DNA from: Austropuccinia psidii
Taxonomy: Eukaryota; Basidiomycota; Pucciniomycetes; Pucciniales; Sphaerophragmiaceae
NCBI GenBank assembly: GCA_023105745.1
Contig: JALGQZ010000014.1
Location: forward strand, 7,683,888-7,747,887
Direction: 5' to 3'
DNA: 64,000 nucleotides
Under the pieces are notes generated by a model. It was not told the origin of the DNA, did not search any database, and worked only from the letters and a program-made list of their open reading frames with translations. Position numbers and translations under genes: made by a program. Within the stretch, counting starts at the first letter, position 1; the number at the start of each line of letters is the position of its first letter. Below, in pieces: positions 21,390 through 32,861 of the stretch.

Positions 21390-21775
21390 GCATAAGCATG
21401 CTAAGGGTCAGAGAGGATTAGGAGGGGATGTGGAAGCCAATTCATTTGTGAGAGTAGGCATGGTAAAGGGGTGAGATGACCAGTTTCTGGGGCAGAAGTC
21501 TTCTCATGCACAAATATTAGCATGCCAAACTGCTGCCTTGCACCATGAGGTGTAATTACCCCAACCTTGCAAATAGTGTTGGAATGGGTTTGGTCTTTGA
21601 GTGAAATTCTCATGTGAAACATGTGACAATTGACGTTGTCTTGATGCAGGTGTGATGTGACCCACTAAATCCAGTGACTATAATGTGACACTAACATGGC
21701 TGAAGCAAGATTTTATACTGACTGCAGTGCTAAGTGAAGTCAATCCCTGGCAATTGACACAAAATTTGGCCTGTT
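21390..21775. repeat. Repeat B distal segment, copy 2
   Basis: It continues the minisatellite after LTR-D and then matches 6800-7045. An extra block of about 100 bp at 21442-21546 is absent from copy 1. It ends near 21775, where an LTR-A remnant begins. Confidence 0.65.
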
Positions 21776-22069
21776 GAATGAGGAATCAAATGGTGAAATA
21801 ATTTATATACGTTTTTCTGTTGGAAAAAAGTTATCATAGCTTTTATTAACTTTTTTTCCAAAAATATTTTAATTTTTTCAAGTAAAAATTCATTTTCACA
21901 TTCATAAATTTTAATGTTAAATTATTATTGAAATTTTATTCTTGCCTTTAAATCTCATATTTATATTGGAATTTTGTATGTATAATAAAAAAAATATTTA
22001 TTTTTAATTATAACTTAATTTTATGATTTGTGGTCTTTTGGGTATGTGAGAATATGTCTAAGGCTCACA
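21776..22069 (-). mobile_element. Truncated LTR-A remnant
   Basis: GAGGAATCAAATGGTGAAAT corresponds to the GGGGAATCCAATGGTGTAAT block of complete LTR-A copies. The end, TGGTCTTTTGGGTATGTG then CTAAGGCTCACA at 22069, corresponds to their terminus. Only about 290 bp nearest one end survive, and they are more diverged than the other copies. Confidence 0.65.
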
Positions 22070-22592
22070 ATGGATCTCAATAAATAATTTCATGTTGGAA
22101 GTCATGTTCAAGTTATTTTCACTTCAGCTTGGATTCCTGTTTGACCTGCAGCTCCTTCCCACAGGGACATATCTTTTTTCATTACAAGGGTGAAGAATTG
22201 GAAGAACTTATTAATCACAAATTCCCACAAATTTTTGCAGAATTGGAACACAGTTGGAATTAATCTTCAATAATTTGTTTTTTTAAATTTTCAGCTCTAT
22301 CTTTTACTTTCAAGGTTTGTATCAATTCAGTTAAAAAATGATTTTAGCACATCAAAGGGATAAAGTCTCAAAGGAAGAAACAAAAGCAGTAGTAACCCAA
22401 GAGGTATTGAAAATAATATCCTTAAATATTTAGGATTTAACTCATTATTTTGTTTGAGATTTTAGAAATTGTTAATTAATTGACTTATTTTCTTTTGTAA
22501 GTGATTAATGAGTCATTTCTATCCACATGTTTCAAGTGTTTCACAATGTATTTTGTTTCATTTATATTTTTTTATTAAATATCAAATATCTA
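22070..22592. other. AT-rich spacer between inverted LTR-A copies
   Basis: No gene or repeat recognised. Confidence 0.4.
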
Positions 22593-24362
22593 TGTTTGAG
22601 CCTTTGGGATATGACCAAATATCCAAAAAGGGCACAAAATTACCTTAAAAAACTTATTTTAATGATAATAATTGAGCTTATAATCTTAAAATAATTAAAA
22701 ATGCCATAAAAAGTAATAAATTTCCTGTTACCTCATACACCAATGGATAAACTTTTTTTGAGTTAGTTACATCATTAATATTCCAATCAAAAACTACATA
22801 TATGACTGTTTTATGTCATATCTGTAAATCCAATACTTTTTGAGATAACCTGGATATATGCTTTTTGATGATCAATGCATATATTTCTGCTTTTTAGCTC
22901 AAATTTTTGAATTCTAAATAATAAATAGTTGACCCAAAAATGAATTTAACACAAAATACATTCAAGAATAAAAATATAAACTTTATTTGGCAAGCTATAT
23001 TCAAGTCTCAAACCTATAAGGGTATAATTGGCAAAAAATCAATAGCTGTTGATCACTTAAAGCCAAAAGTGGTCCAAGCTTAGAAGCAAGTAGATATTAA
23101 GATTCTGCTAGTTTATACCTGAAGAATGAGATACTTTTTAACATGATATTCAAGGTAAAACCCCATGAAATCATGGTTTGAAGTCTAAAATAGGAAATTT
23201 CAACAGAAAAGTGGAGTTGCAAGAAAATTAATCAAAAATAGAGTTTTGATTATGTAATGACATCCTCTTGACAGCTTATTAAGGAAATTCCAAGCTATCA
23301 GAACTCACTTTTTGAATTTCCTTAGCAAGAATAACTTAAAATCTATTAAGGATTAAAGCTAAGGCTTGAAAATTATCATTTCTGATTAATAACTTTAATC
23401 TTAATTTAAGCTTAACATTTCAATAAGAGATAGGACTGGTTTGTATTAGTTTTTATTATTAAAAATACTATGATACACAAAATCAAATCATTTTCCAAGA
23501 CTATGATGTCATCAAATTAGAGTCATAGTGATAACTCTAGAATGTGGAATAATAATTGGATAAAACAGTATAGTAATTATGTAATCATCACCAAACCTTA
23601 AAATCATGATCAATTTCAGTGGATACCATCAGCACATGCCTACTAGAAGGAAGGATATTTACTATAAAAGTACCTCTTCTTTCTGCATTTCCCCTTCAGA
23701 TGCAACAAATACAATAAAATCATTAGATCAAAAGGTAATTTTCTTTATTCTTCAATACAATATTCTTATATCATTAAAGTCCAAATCTGTATCTTATATA
23801 AATCACTATTTTATATTTTATTACATCAATATTCTATTGTTATTTGTTAATTTCTCTCAAAATCTCTAAATCCACATCAAAATAGTAAAATTTGTAATTC
23901 TTTCCATTTTTTATTGTAAATATAATTTAAATTAGTTTTATTTACGTTCTTAGGCATAAAAAAAATCAAAACTATTATTGTCAGTGTTAAAAGTAGGTTA
24001 TTTTCTCTTTATCATTATTTTTAATAATTCTATCATTAATTCAAATAGTATTTATATCAGTATATAGCTTTAATATTGTTAATATTACTGTTATACACTG
24101 TTATGTATCAATAAATATCAATTCTTGATGCATTGATTATTTGTTTGTAACAATAATAAATTGCCATAAATATATTAATTATCAAATATTAATATATTGA
24201 TTTTATTCTATTAATCTATTCATTTCTAAATAATATAAATATTTACACCATAATTATAAGAATTATTTGAAATATTATTTTTCATTAAGAATTGGGAAAT
24301 TCAGAGTAAAATAAGTGAAATATCAGTACTTTTTACTTATTGTTTCGTATTCAAACCTTACA
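22593..24362 (+). mobile_element. Solo LTR-A in plus orientation
   Basis: It begins TGTTTGAGCCTTTGGGATAT, a diverged form of the reverse complement of the LTR-A terminus. It ends TATTGTTTCGTATTCAAACC then TTACA. Length is about 1,770 bp. It is the only full-length LTR-A copy in this orientation. The promoter block is conserved as ACTATAAAAG near 23661. Flanking pentamers ATCTA and ATAGA do not match, so the target duplication is lost or the start is off by a base or two. It is older than the copies at 26-37 kb judging by divergence. Confidence 0.75.
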
Positions 24363-26606
24363 ATAGACTTATTCTTATTTCTGTTGAATTTGTTGGAGTT
24401 ATTTGAGCTATTCTTTTCACTTTCATTTTTTTGACCACTTCTGAGCTAGCTATAATATAAATTCTGTTCCAATTTTTGAAAAAATTTCCATATATATAGT
24501 CACTAATTTTATTCTTAAAGTGAACTATTTGGGTAATTTCTCTTGAAAAAATGCACTTTATCATCTTTGTGAGAATCTACGCACCTGGGAAGAGGTCCAG
24601 GCATTGTTTCCAGACCTAGTGCCTTTCTATTAGTAATTGTTCAATTTGGATCTGCATTTATGAGCTTCAGTTTGACTATTTAAAAGGATAGAATTTGAAA
24701 AAAAGAATTCATTATGTTATGAAACAAGCTAAAATAGTTTAAGGTTACAAAAATACTCACTCAAATGATAATGGAAACCAAATCTGATTAAATAAGAAAT
24801 TCATATGTGATTTTGAATATTTTCAATTTTTGGAACTAAGGTATACAAATTCTATGATTCAAAAGTACAAAAAGAAATATCCAGAAAGGTAAAAACTTAC
24901 TTCCTTCTCCCCATTGGTTAATATTTTATTGAATATATTTGTTTTAGAATTGAAGTAATTGGTAGGTGTTCAGGGTATTAATCTTAGGAAATTATTTTGA
25001 GTTTTCTTTCAATAATCCTTGTTTTTGTTTTTATATTATTCAAATTTATCATGTGATTAGGAAGCAACCTATTCATAAGTATCTATGGGAATGGAAACTT
25101 TGTTTCACAATAAATAGAAAAACAAAAACCTAAGAGTTACTTTTAACATTACTTGTTGTGTAATTGTCTTGGGTCATTGTGTAACTTGATATTTTTGATT
25201 ATTATTGAGATTTTAGATTGAAGCTAAATCTGTGGGATATGATTTTCCAAATAAAACCCAAATTTAACCCAAACAGAAACCTCAAAGGCTCTTCATATGA
25301 GAAAAGTAAGTTTCAAAAATCAAAAATTCAATTATTTTACACAAGGAATTATCTGAGCCATTGTGAATCTCCTATATTTCTAAAATGGCCTGAAAGATAT
25401 TAATGAATATACACATTTCCTAGATATAGAAGCAATTCCAACTAACTATTACTTTGGGGATATCTGAGAAACTATCTAATGTTATCAAGGTATCAGTTTT
25501 TAAAGAATTTCATTTATAAGTAAATGTTAAAATTGGATGGTATGACCAAATATAGTCCTTTCAGAATTCATATTGATAATAGATTACTTTATGAATTTCT
25601 GGCTCCATTCCATATCATAAATCATTATATTAGACACTTTTATGTCTCCATTTTTATATTTCTTTGACATTTGAGCTGAAGCTTAGCTGGAAATCTAAGT
25701 GGGAGCTGGCCACGCAGGCAATATGAATGAAATAATACTTTCAAGCTAGTTCAAAGCCATCAATTTGGTACTGAATAATCATAAAAGGCAAAAGAGTATT
25801 ATGAGAAGATAAGTTGAAGATATCAGACTCAGGATTTGGAGAGAAAAATCATTAATATTCTCCACTTTTATTAAGACTACATCCAATTTTTATCAAATTT
25901 GTGTCTTTTGTCTCATGAAAGAAGAATTCTTTGAGATCTTAAGTTGTAATTTTATAAATTAATATCTCAAGTATTCAAAGCTGGCAATGTAATGTTCAAA
26001 ACAGAATTCTCTCTTATATTTAAAGCATTTTTATCAATTATCTACCTTTATAAAATAAAATTGAGCTTAATTTTATGTTGCTGATCACTTTGTTATATAA
26101 TTGAAGATTCAATTATCCTTAAGCTGAATAAATCTTAACTCTAGTCAATAAGAAATAAAGTTTATCTTTATTGGTTCTGCAAAGAGGAAATTAATTTGTC
26201 CAATTTTGTATTTATCATGTTACTTATTAAATTTTTTAATATTGATTTACACATTCTTCATTTTTAAGGCTTAAGATTTTCAATTCATTTCACTAACACA
26301 GTATCAATTGAAATAACTCAAAGAGGGAAATACAAAATTTGTATTTGCTGTGCTATGAATCCTTTAATATATGAAGCTTAATATACAATTATTTTTCTTT
26401 TTTTATAATTTATCAACTACACTATTGGATTTAACTGGATATTTCTAGTTTCTAAATAAATATTCTAAGTCAAAAAGCTGAGCAAGCTATGGTATGAATG
26501 AACTATTTTGAAGTTTCATAAGACTGAAATTGATATATGTCCATTAGATCTATATGTAAAAACTTTCTCTTGAGTTTTCTTTATGTCTAAACAGGATATA
26601 ATCTTA
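24363..26606. other. AT-rich stretch without a recognisable gene
   Basis: Only short AT-biased frames are present, for example minus 24358-24564, with no domain. I see no repeat shared with the rest of the window. Confidence 0.45.
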
Positions 26607-26611
26607 TTTAT

Positions 26612-28590
26612 TGTAAGGTTTGACTATGAAACAATAAGTAAAGATTACTAATATTTTACTTATTGTACTATGAATGTCCTTATAAATGAAATAAATAAGA
26701 TAAAAATAATTATAATAATAAAGAATTATTATAATTATGGCGTAAAAATAATTATATTATTAAATAAATATAATAATATAACTTATATTATAAAATAATA
26801 ATATAATAAGTAAATATATTAATATAAGATAATTAATATATTTAAAAGCACTTTATTATTGTTACCAACAAATAATAAAGGCGTAAAAGATTGTTTTTTA
26901 TTAATAAAAAACAATTAATAACAATAATATTACTAATATGAAAGTTATAAATTAATATAAATACTATTTATATCAATTATACATTTATTAAATTAATAAT
27001 AGAGAAAAATTGTTATAATAAGAGAAATAACCTACTTTTAATGCTTAATATGATAATTTTGAATAATTTCATACCTAAAAATGTAAATACAACTTATTTA
27101 AATTGTAGTTACAATAAAACTTAAGAGAAATTACAATGTTTCTTGATTTTACGTGGAATAGAGGTTTTTAAGAGAAATTTAAACAAAACAATTAAATAAT
27201 TGCAATAATCATGTCAGAGATGATGATTATAATAAGATTATCTTTGGTCTTTAATAATATAAAGGTTTTATATATAAAGAATAAAGAAATTACCTTTTTA
27301 TTTAATGATTTAATGTTTTGTAAGCGTCTGAGGGGAAAACAGAGTAAAAAGAGCTCTATTTATAGTAAATACCTCCCTCCTAGAGTCCAGAGGGCTTCTA
27401 GTAGACGTTCACTGATGCTTTCTACTATAATTGATCCATATTTTAATGTTTGGCGATGATTACATCATGATCAAACCATCTTACCTCATAATTACACCAT
27501 TATTTAAAGTTATCACTGTAACTTTAAGTTTGATGACGTCATAGGCTTGGCAGAAGCCTAAGCTTTGTGTATTTTATTAGTATTAATAATATTCTAATAG
27601 TATTCACCAGTTTTATGACTTATATGACTGTTAAACTTAAAATAAGATTACAGTGAGTGATCTTAAATGATCAAATTTAAGCTTAAACTTTGATCATTAA
27701 TAACTTTTAAGTTATACACGCTACAGCTATTCTGAGAGTGGATTTGGATAGCTTGGCATGTCTGTATTACACTTCCAAGATAATTTTATTACATCATCAA
27801 AACTTAATTTTTGATGATTTTTCTTGTAACTCATCTTTTCTGGCAAAATTTAATATTTTAAACTTCAAAACATGATTTCAAGGGGTTATACCTTGAATAT
27901 TATAATAAAAAAAATCATTCTTAACGAGTGAACTAGTAGAATCCAACTGTCTCCTTTTTTTTAAGTTTGGACCACTTTCACAACAAAGTGGTCAACAGCT
28001 CTAATTATTTGAATCAATAATCCATTACAGGTTTCACCTTGTTTATAGCTTGTTAAATAAGGTTTATTTCTGTACTCCTACAGTAATTATGTGGTGACTT
28101 TATTTTTGGTTCATCACTCTATCATTTCTATTTCAAAAGATATTAGCTAAAATCCTTGAATATATGTGTTTAGCAAAAAAGTGCATATATCCAGCTTAAC
28201 TCCTTATGTATTGACTTTGGAGATCAGCTTCTTAATTGTTTTATGTGTAGAATTTTATGGAGAATCCAATGGTACCATTTATTTTACATGATGCTTCATT
28301 GGTATTTGAAATAATTAAGGATTCATGTTTTTTATAAGGTATTATTACTTCTAACTTATTAAATATTGACCGTACAGATATGCCATAAAAATGGTATATG
28401 TGTATTTTACCATGGGGAATCCAATGGTGTAATTTATTTCACATGTTTATTTATTGGTTTTTAAGTTAAACCCAGTTTTATGCCTATTTATGGCATTTTG
28501 TAGTTTTAAGGTAATTAATTTTAAGGTATAATTATTTTAAATATTTCTTGTGACCTTTTTGGGTATGTGGTCATATCTCAAAGGTTCACA
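26612..28590 (-). repeat. 3' LTR (LTR-A) of the Gypsy element
   Basis: 1,979 bp, with plus-strand ends TGTAAGG and TTCACA. On the minus strand it has GGAGGGAGGTATTTACTATA then AATAG (27356-27365), the likely promoter. Such a long LTR is unusual for fungal Ty3/Gypsy elements. No ORF inside looks functional. Confidence 0.95.
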
Positions 28591-28609
28591 TTCCCTACCA
28601 CCAAAAAAA
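28591..28609 (-). other. Polypurine tract region
   Basis: On the minus strand GGTGGTAGGGAA directly abuts the 3' LTR and is preceded by a T run. This is the expected position and composition for plus-strand priming. Confidence 0.7.
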
Positions 28610-28709
28610 GATTGTACCACAATCTGATATGTGTAATTAGGGTATCATCCACTGTCTGACCTCTTCAATAGACTTTGTTAGTCTTGAAGCTCAATAATGC
28701 TTGATTTTT

Positions 28710-29006
28710 CTATTCTTTAGGTTTTCTCTCATGTCTGAACCTTCTTAGTAGCTTATCAGCATTTGTTATATCTTTCTCAAGTAGCCATCCATCTTCTTGA
28801 GTTTAATTTTTATACCTCACAAGTTATTCTCTTTCTTGTTTGTTTCTTGTACTTCTTTCTTTAAGAACTTTCAAAATTTTCTTTTCCTCTCCTTCTTCCA
28901 AGGAGGGTATCTCAAGTGGGGGTTTATTTCTTAGTGGAAATAGTTCCTTGTCACTTGAGCTGTAAGTTTTTATCATACTTACAGGGAAAGTTGGGTGTTT
29001 TTTCAT
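28710..29006 (-). pseudogene. Gypsy pol C-terminus, chromodomain-like tail
   Basis: It starts in the frame MKKHPTFPVSMIKTY and runs through SSDKELFPLRNK and a charged linker (KKILKVLKER). It ends with LVRYKN, EDGWLLEKDI and LLRRFRHERK. The LVRYK...W.L..I..A..LLRRFR pattern is that of the degenerate chromodomain at the end of many Gypsy integrases, thought to guide integration to chromatin. Two stops interrupt it (end of 28824-29006 and near 28790). Translation of the family would end at 28710-28712. Confidence 0.65.
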
Positions 29007-29009
29007 TAG

Positions 29010-30062
29010 CTAACCTGTGAGTTCTGATTGCACAGAATTGGGTACATGTAGTGCTTTTATCATAAATGGTCCTGCAAAGGAATCTTTCAATTTCTTTGGG
29101 CCTTTTATGTTATTAAGATTAAGGATTGATACTAGGACCAAGTCTCCTATTTTGAAGTCAGGTGGTTTATGACTCTTATCCCATCTTTCTTTTGCATATT
29201 TGAAAGAATCTTGCATACATCTGTTTGCATTGTGTCTTGCTTTGTCAAGCATTATCTTGAAACTGCTTGCTGTTGGATGTATATCCACTAAGTCCTTTTT
29301 AGGGGTATCATAAGGAATTCTTGGATTCCAACCTTTCTCTAGCATTGCTGGTGTTTTGCCAGTAGAAGAATGGATTGATGTTATATATGCCAGTTCAAGG
29401 GTTGGTATTAGTGTACACCAATCATGGGTAAGACCATCAGAATCTTTGGATTCTAGTCCATAAGCACAGAATCTTCTTATCATGTCCTCCAAGGTTTGTA
29501 TCATTCTTTCTGCTAAACCATCAGCTTGAGGATGGTAAGCTGTTGAGAATTATAGCTTTGTCCCAAACAAGTTATGAGGATTTGTCCATAATGCTGAAGT
29601 GAATTTTGGGTCTCTGTCACTTGTGATATTTTGGAATAACCCTGTGTGGCTAATGACTTTGTTCCATATTATTATGGCTGTATCCATAGCTGTGTCATCT
29701 TTGTGACATGGTAGGAACATGGGATTTTTTCTATACCTGTCAACTAACACTAGGCATGCATTATAACTTCTTTCTCCTCCTGGAGGTAATGCTGTTACCC
29801 AATCCATATGAACTATTTCCCAAGGGGATTTTGGTTCTTGGATTTGGATCATCATTCCAAATTTCTTTCCTGTGTCTCTGTTGGCGTTTTGACATCTTTC
29901 ACAGGTTTGGCAGTATTCTGAAACATCATTCTTCCAATTTGGCCACCAAGAGAAGGTTTTCACCCTTTCTAGTGTTCTATCTTCTGAGAGATGTCCAGCT
30001 GCAACACTATCATGACACTCATGTAAAGTAGTGTTTATTAGGGTTCTATCTGTTAAGTACAA
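29010..30062 (-). pseudogene. Gypsy integrase, interrupted
   Basis: The zinc-binding region reads HECHDSVAAGH followed by CQTCERC, giving the His-His-Cys-Cys set. The catalytic core shows VHMDWVTALPPG (first Asp), TSDRDPKFTSALW (second Asp), and FSTAYHPQADG then LAERM (Glu). The third acidic residue lies past a TAA at about 29550, which splits the ORF into 30062-29550 and 29504-29010. C-terminal blocks HSSTGKTPAML, EKGWNPRIP and NNIKGPKKLKDSFAGPF follow. The DDE residues themselves are preserved, so the loss is by stops rather than active-site change. Confidence 0.85.
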
Positions 30063-30337
30063 AACACATGTGTGTTTTGTTCTATTGTAAAGGATTACAT
30101 CAAGGAGGTGGAATCTTCCTTCATCATATGCCTTTTTCCATGTTTCATCTAGTTTTGATGAAATGGATGGATCTTTGCGGTCTGCAATTGGAAGTTGGCT
30201 TAAGATATGGAAGTTCTTGTCTATCTTATATCTTTCTTTAACTTGTTTGAAGAATTCTGTGCCAATTTCTGTAACACATATTCCTTCTATATGGTGCTCT
30301 TCTTGTGGTACCCATGCTGGATTGCCAGGGGTATTTG

Positions 30338-31063
30338 CTAGAGCCCATCTGCATTTTTATTAATATTAACAGATTTATGAACAATAGTCATATTTCCTCT
30401 ATATTCTTGGATAGCAATTTGCCATCTCAGCATATGTCTATTTGGAGTTTTCATATTTAATAGAGATTTTACAGCATTACAGTCTGTAATCACATCAAAT
30501 ACTGTTCCATCCAAGTAATAATGTAATTTTTCTAAATCCCACACTGAGCAGAGGCATTCCATTTGGCTTGCTCCATATCTTGCCTCTGTTGGCTTTATCT
30601 GTCTTGAAATAAAACAAATTGGTCCTTCCACTGGTTTATCATTTATAATTTGTGTCTGGTGTTGTGCAGCACCTAGTCCTTCTCCACAAGCATCAATGTA
30701 AAGCTTTAAGGGTAGTTTCCAATCTGGCATTAGAAGAAATGGGGCATTTGTTAAGGAATTTTTCAATTCTTCATATGCCTTGACTCTTTCTTCTGTCATC
30801 TCAAAGACTGTTTGTTGGTCACATAGTTTATACAAGGATTTGGTAATTTTTGCAAAGTCCTTTATATGCTGTCTATAGTAATCAGCAAATCCTAGAAATG
30901 ATTGCATTTCTGTTTTGGTTTGAGGCATTGGCTTAAGTAGTACTGCTTCTACTTTATTTTTTTCTATTCCTAGACTAAGTCCAGATACAACATGTCCTAG
31001 TGCTTTTAGTTCACTATATGCAAAATGAAACTTTTTCAAAGAAATTTTCATATTCACTGGCAC
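30338..31063 (-). pseudogene. Gypsy RT connection and RNase H
   Basis: It begins in the RT palm/thumb ([24 protein letters not shown]), passes the connection ([16 protein letters not shown]) and enters RNase H. Acidic residues are visible in [19 protein letters not shown] and [11 protein letters not shown]. It ends NADGL followed by a stop, where related elements continue with a Ser-Arg-Trp motif. The local sequence suggests a small deletion between two GCAGATGGG copies that shifts the frame. Confidence 0.85.
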
Positions 31064-31726
31064 TATTTTTTTGTAGTACCCTTTCTAGTCTTGTAAGGTG
31101 ATTTTACCAAGTTTCTGAGCAAGCTATGATATCATCAATATAGATAATTAACCATCCTTCTGATAATTCTTCAGGAAATATGGTATTCATCATCCTTTGA
31201 TAATGGGAAGGTGAATTCTTTATACCAAATGCATTCTTAAGTATTTGAAAATCCCACAGTGGACTATTATCCTCAGTAGTTTCTTGGCATTGTCTGTTAA
31301 GACATTTTGAAGAAAACCCTTTAAAGCATCCATGGCTGTTATGAACTTAGCTTGTGACAATTGTGTCAATGCCTCATGGATTCTGGGTATTGGATATCTG
31401 TCTGGAATGGTATAGGTGTTCAGGTCTTTGAAGTCTCCTACCATTCTTGATTTTCCATTATGCCAAGCTATAATGAAAGGTGTAGTGACCTCTACCTGTT
31501 CATTATGTCCTACTTGTCTTAATACTCCAAGGTCCATTAATTCTTTAATGTATACCTCCCAGGCCTCTCTAGCCCTTGGACTATCTGGGTAAGCAGGTCT
31601 CCTTAGTAAAGGTGGGTAAGTCTTTTCCACATTAATAATTATATCCACCTCATGCCCAATTATGGCACCTAGTGGCTCTTTGTCAGTTGCAAAGGCATTT
31701 TTGTACCTAAATAAGAGGTCAATCAA
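31064..31726 (-). pseudogene. Gypsy reverse transcriptase, frameshifted
   Basis: The ORF 31726-31220 carries the RT N-terminus: TYPPLLRRPAYP, KSRMVGDFKDLN, PDRYPIPRI and SQAKFITAMDALKGF. It then shifts frame at LRMH, where a base is missing from the LRMPFG block (near 31229). In the shifted frame the catalytic YIDD box is intact at 31131-31142 with IIYIDDIIACSETW, followed by a stop. So the catalytic residues are present but not in one frame. Confidence 0.85.
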
Positions 31727-31729
31727 TTT

Positions 31730-32821
31730 TTATTTCATTTTTTCTGTTAATTCTTGATTGAATTCTGCCTCTTTGAGTTGTTCTGATATAAAAAGTTCTT
31801 TTTCTGGAATTTTCTCTTCATTCTTAATAACTGTGATTTGTTTTTTGTTATTTAAGAAGCCAAACTTCTGTTTTTTGTTGTCTCCTATGGTAAAATATCT
31901 ATCTTTTTGGCTAGAGATATCTATACCATAAATTGATGAGTAGTCATTTCCAAGTATGAAGTGATCACTAGTACAGTTGTCCATTACTACAAACTCTACT
32001 TTAATTCTGACACATTGTGAGGGGTGAGGAAGAATTATTGTTAAATCAATTATTCAAAGGGGCTTCATGCTCTCACTTGCACTACTAAATTTGACACCTT
32101 GTATTGGCATAAGTTTTTCTTGCCAATCTGGAACAATGGTTTTTAAATAACTTTTACCAACACAGGTACAATATACTCCTGTATGCAAGTTCACTTTTCC
32201 TTCTTGGTTATCAACCATAACAATACTTATACTTAGTTTTCCAGCTGTATATCCCATTCCTTTAGCAGGTTTGGTTCTGTACATTTTGGCAGCTTGTATA
32301 TTTGTCAGGTTTGTGTCAGATGTTCCAACTTGTGGTAAGTTTGAGTTAACATCTAGTACTTCATAAATTATATCAATATTATTAATTTGTGCATTAATTA
32401 TATTAATTTCATCACTTTCAGAACTTTCTGACTCTTCTGTTTCTTTTTCAGAGTCAGATTCCTCCTCTTTGTCATTGTGGTTTTCTGTTTCCAAAATTTC
32501 ATTAATCTTTGCCTTTTTGAGGCAGTTATTGGCTAAGTGTCCAATACCTCCACATTTATGGCATTTTCTTTGCTCATTATTGTTGGATGTATTGGGCTTG
32601 AAAGCTTCTTTTGATTTATCTTTTTTGATAAATGGCTTATTTGGACTTTTAATGTCTAATTTCTTCCAAGTTCTGCCAATTTTTGTTTTTGTCACTATGT
32701 CCTCTAGTGCATTGATATACTCTTCTGTGGAGCATGGTTCTATACACCTGCTTCTTAGGGCATGTTCTAGCTCTCCTCCACATTTCTTAAGTATTTTCAT
32801 GTGCACCATCTTTTGTGACAT
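31730..32821 (-). pseudogene. Gypsy nucleocapsid and aspartic protease; catalytic Asp lost
   Basis: ORF 32821-32054 has a C-terminal gag region and the CCHC knuckle CHKCGGIGHLANNC for RNA binding. An acidic linker follows, then the protease. The expected active-site Asp-Thr-Gly reads HTG in KVNLHTGVYCTCVGKS (CAT codon at 32183-32185, minus strand). A Gypsy protease cannot work without this aspartate. A stop at 32054 separates it from 31984-31730, which holds the second protease hairpin (FILGNDYSSIYGIDI) and the linker to RT, ending in another stop. Confidence 0.85.
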
Positions 32822-32861
32822 TTCTGGGTACAGTGCATTGAGTTTTTCAACTTGTTTTTAA

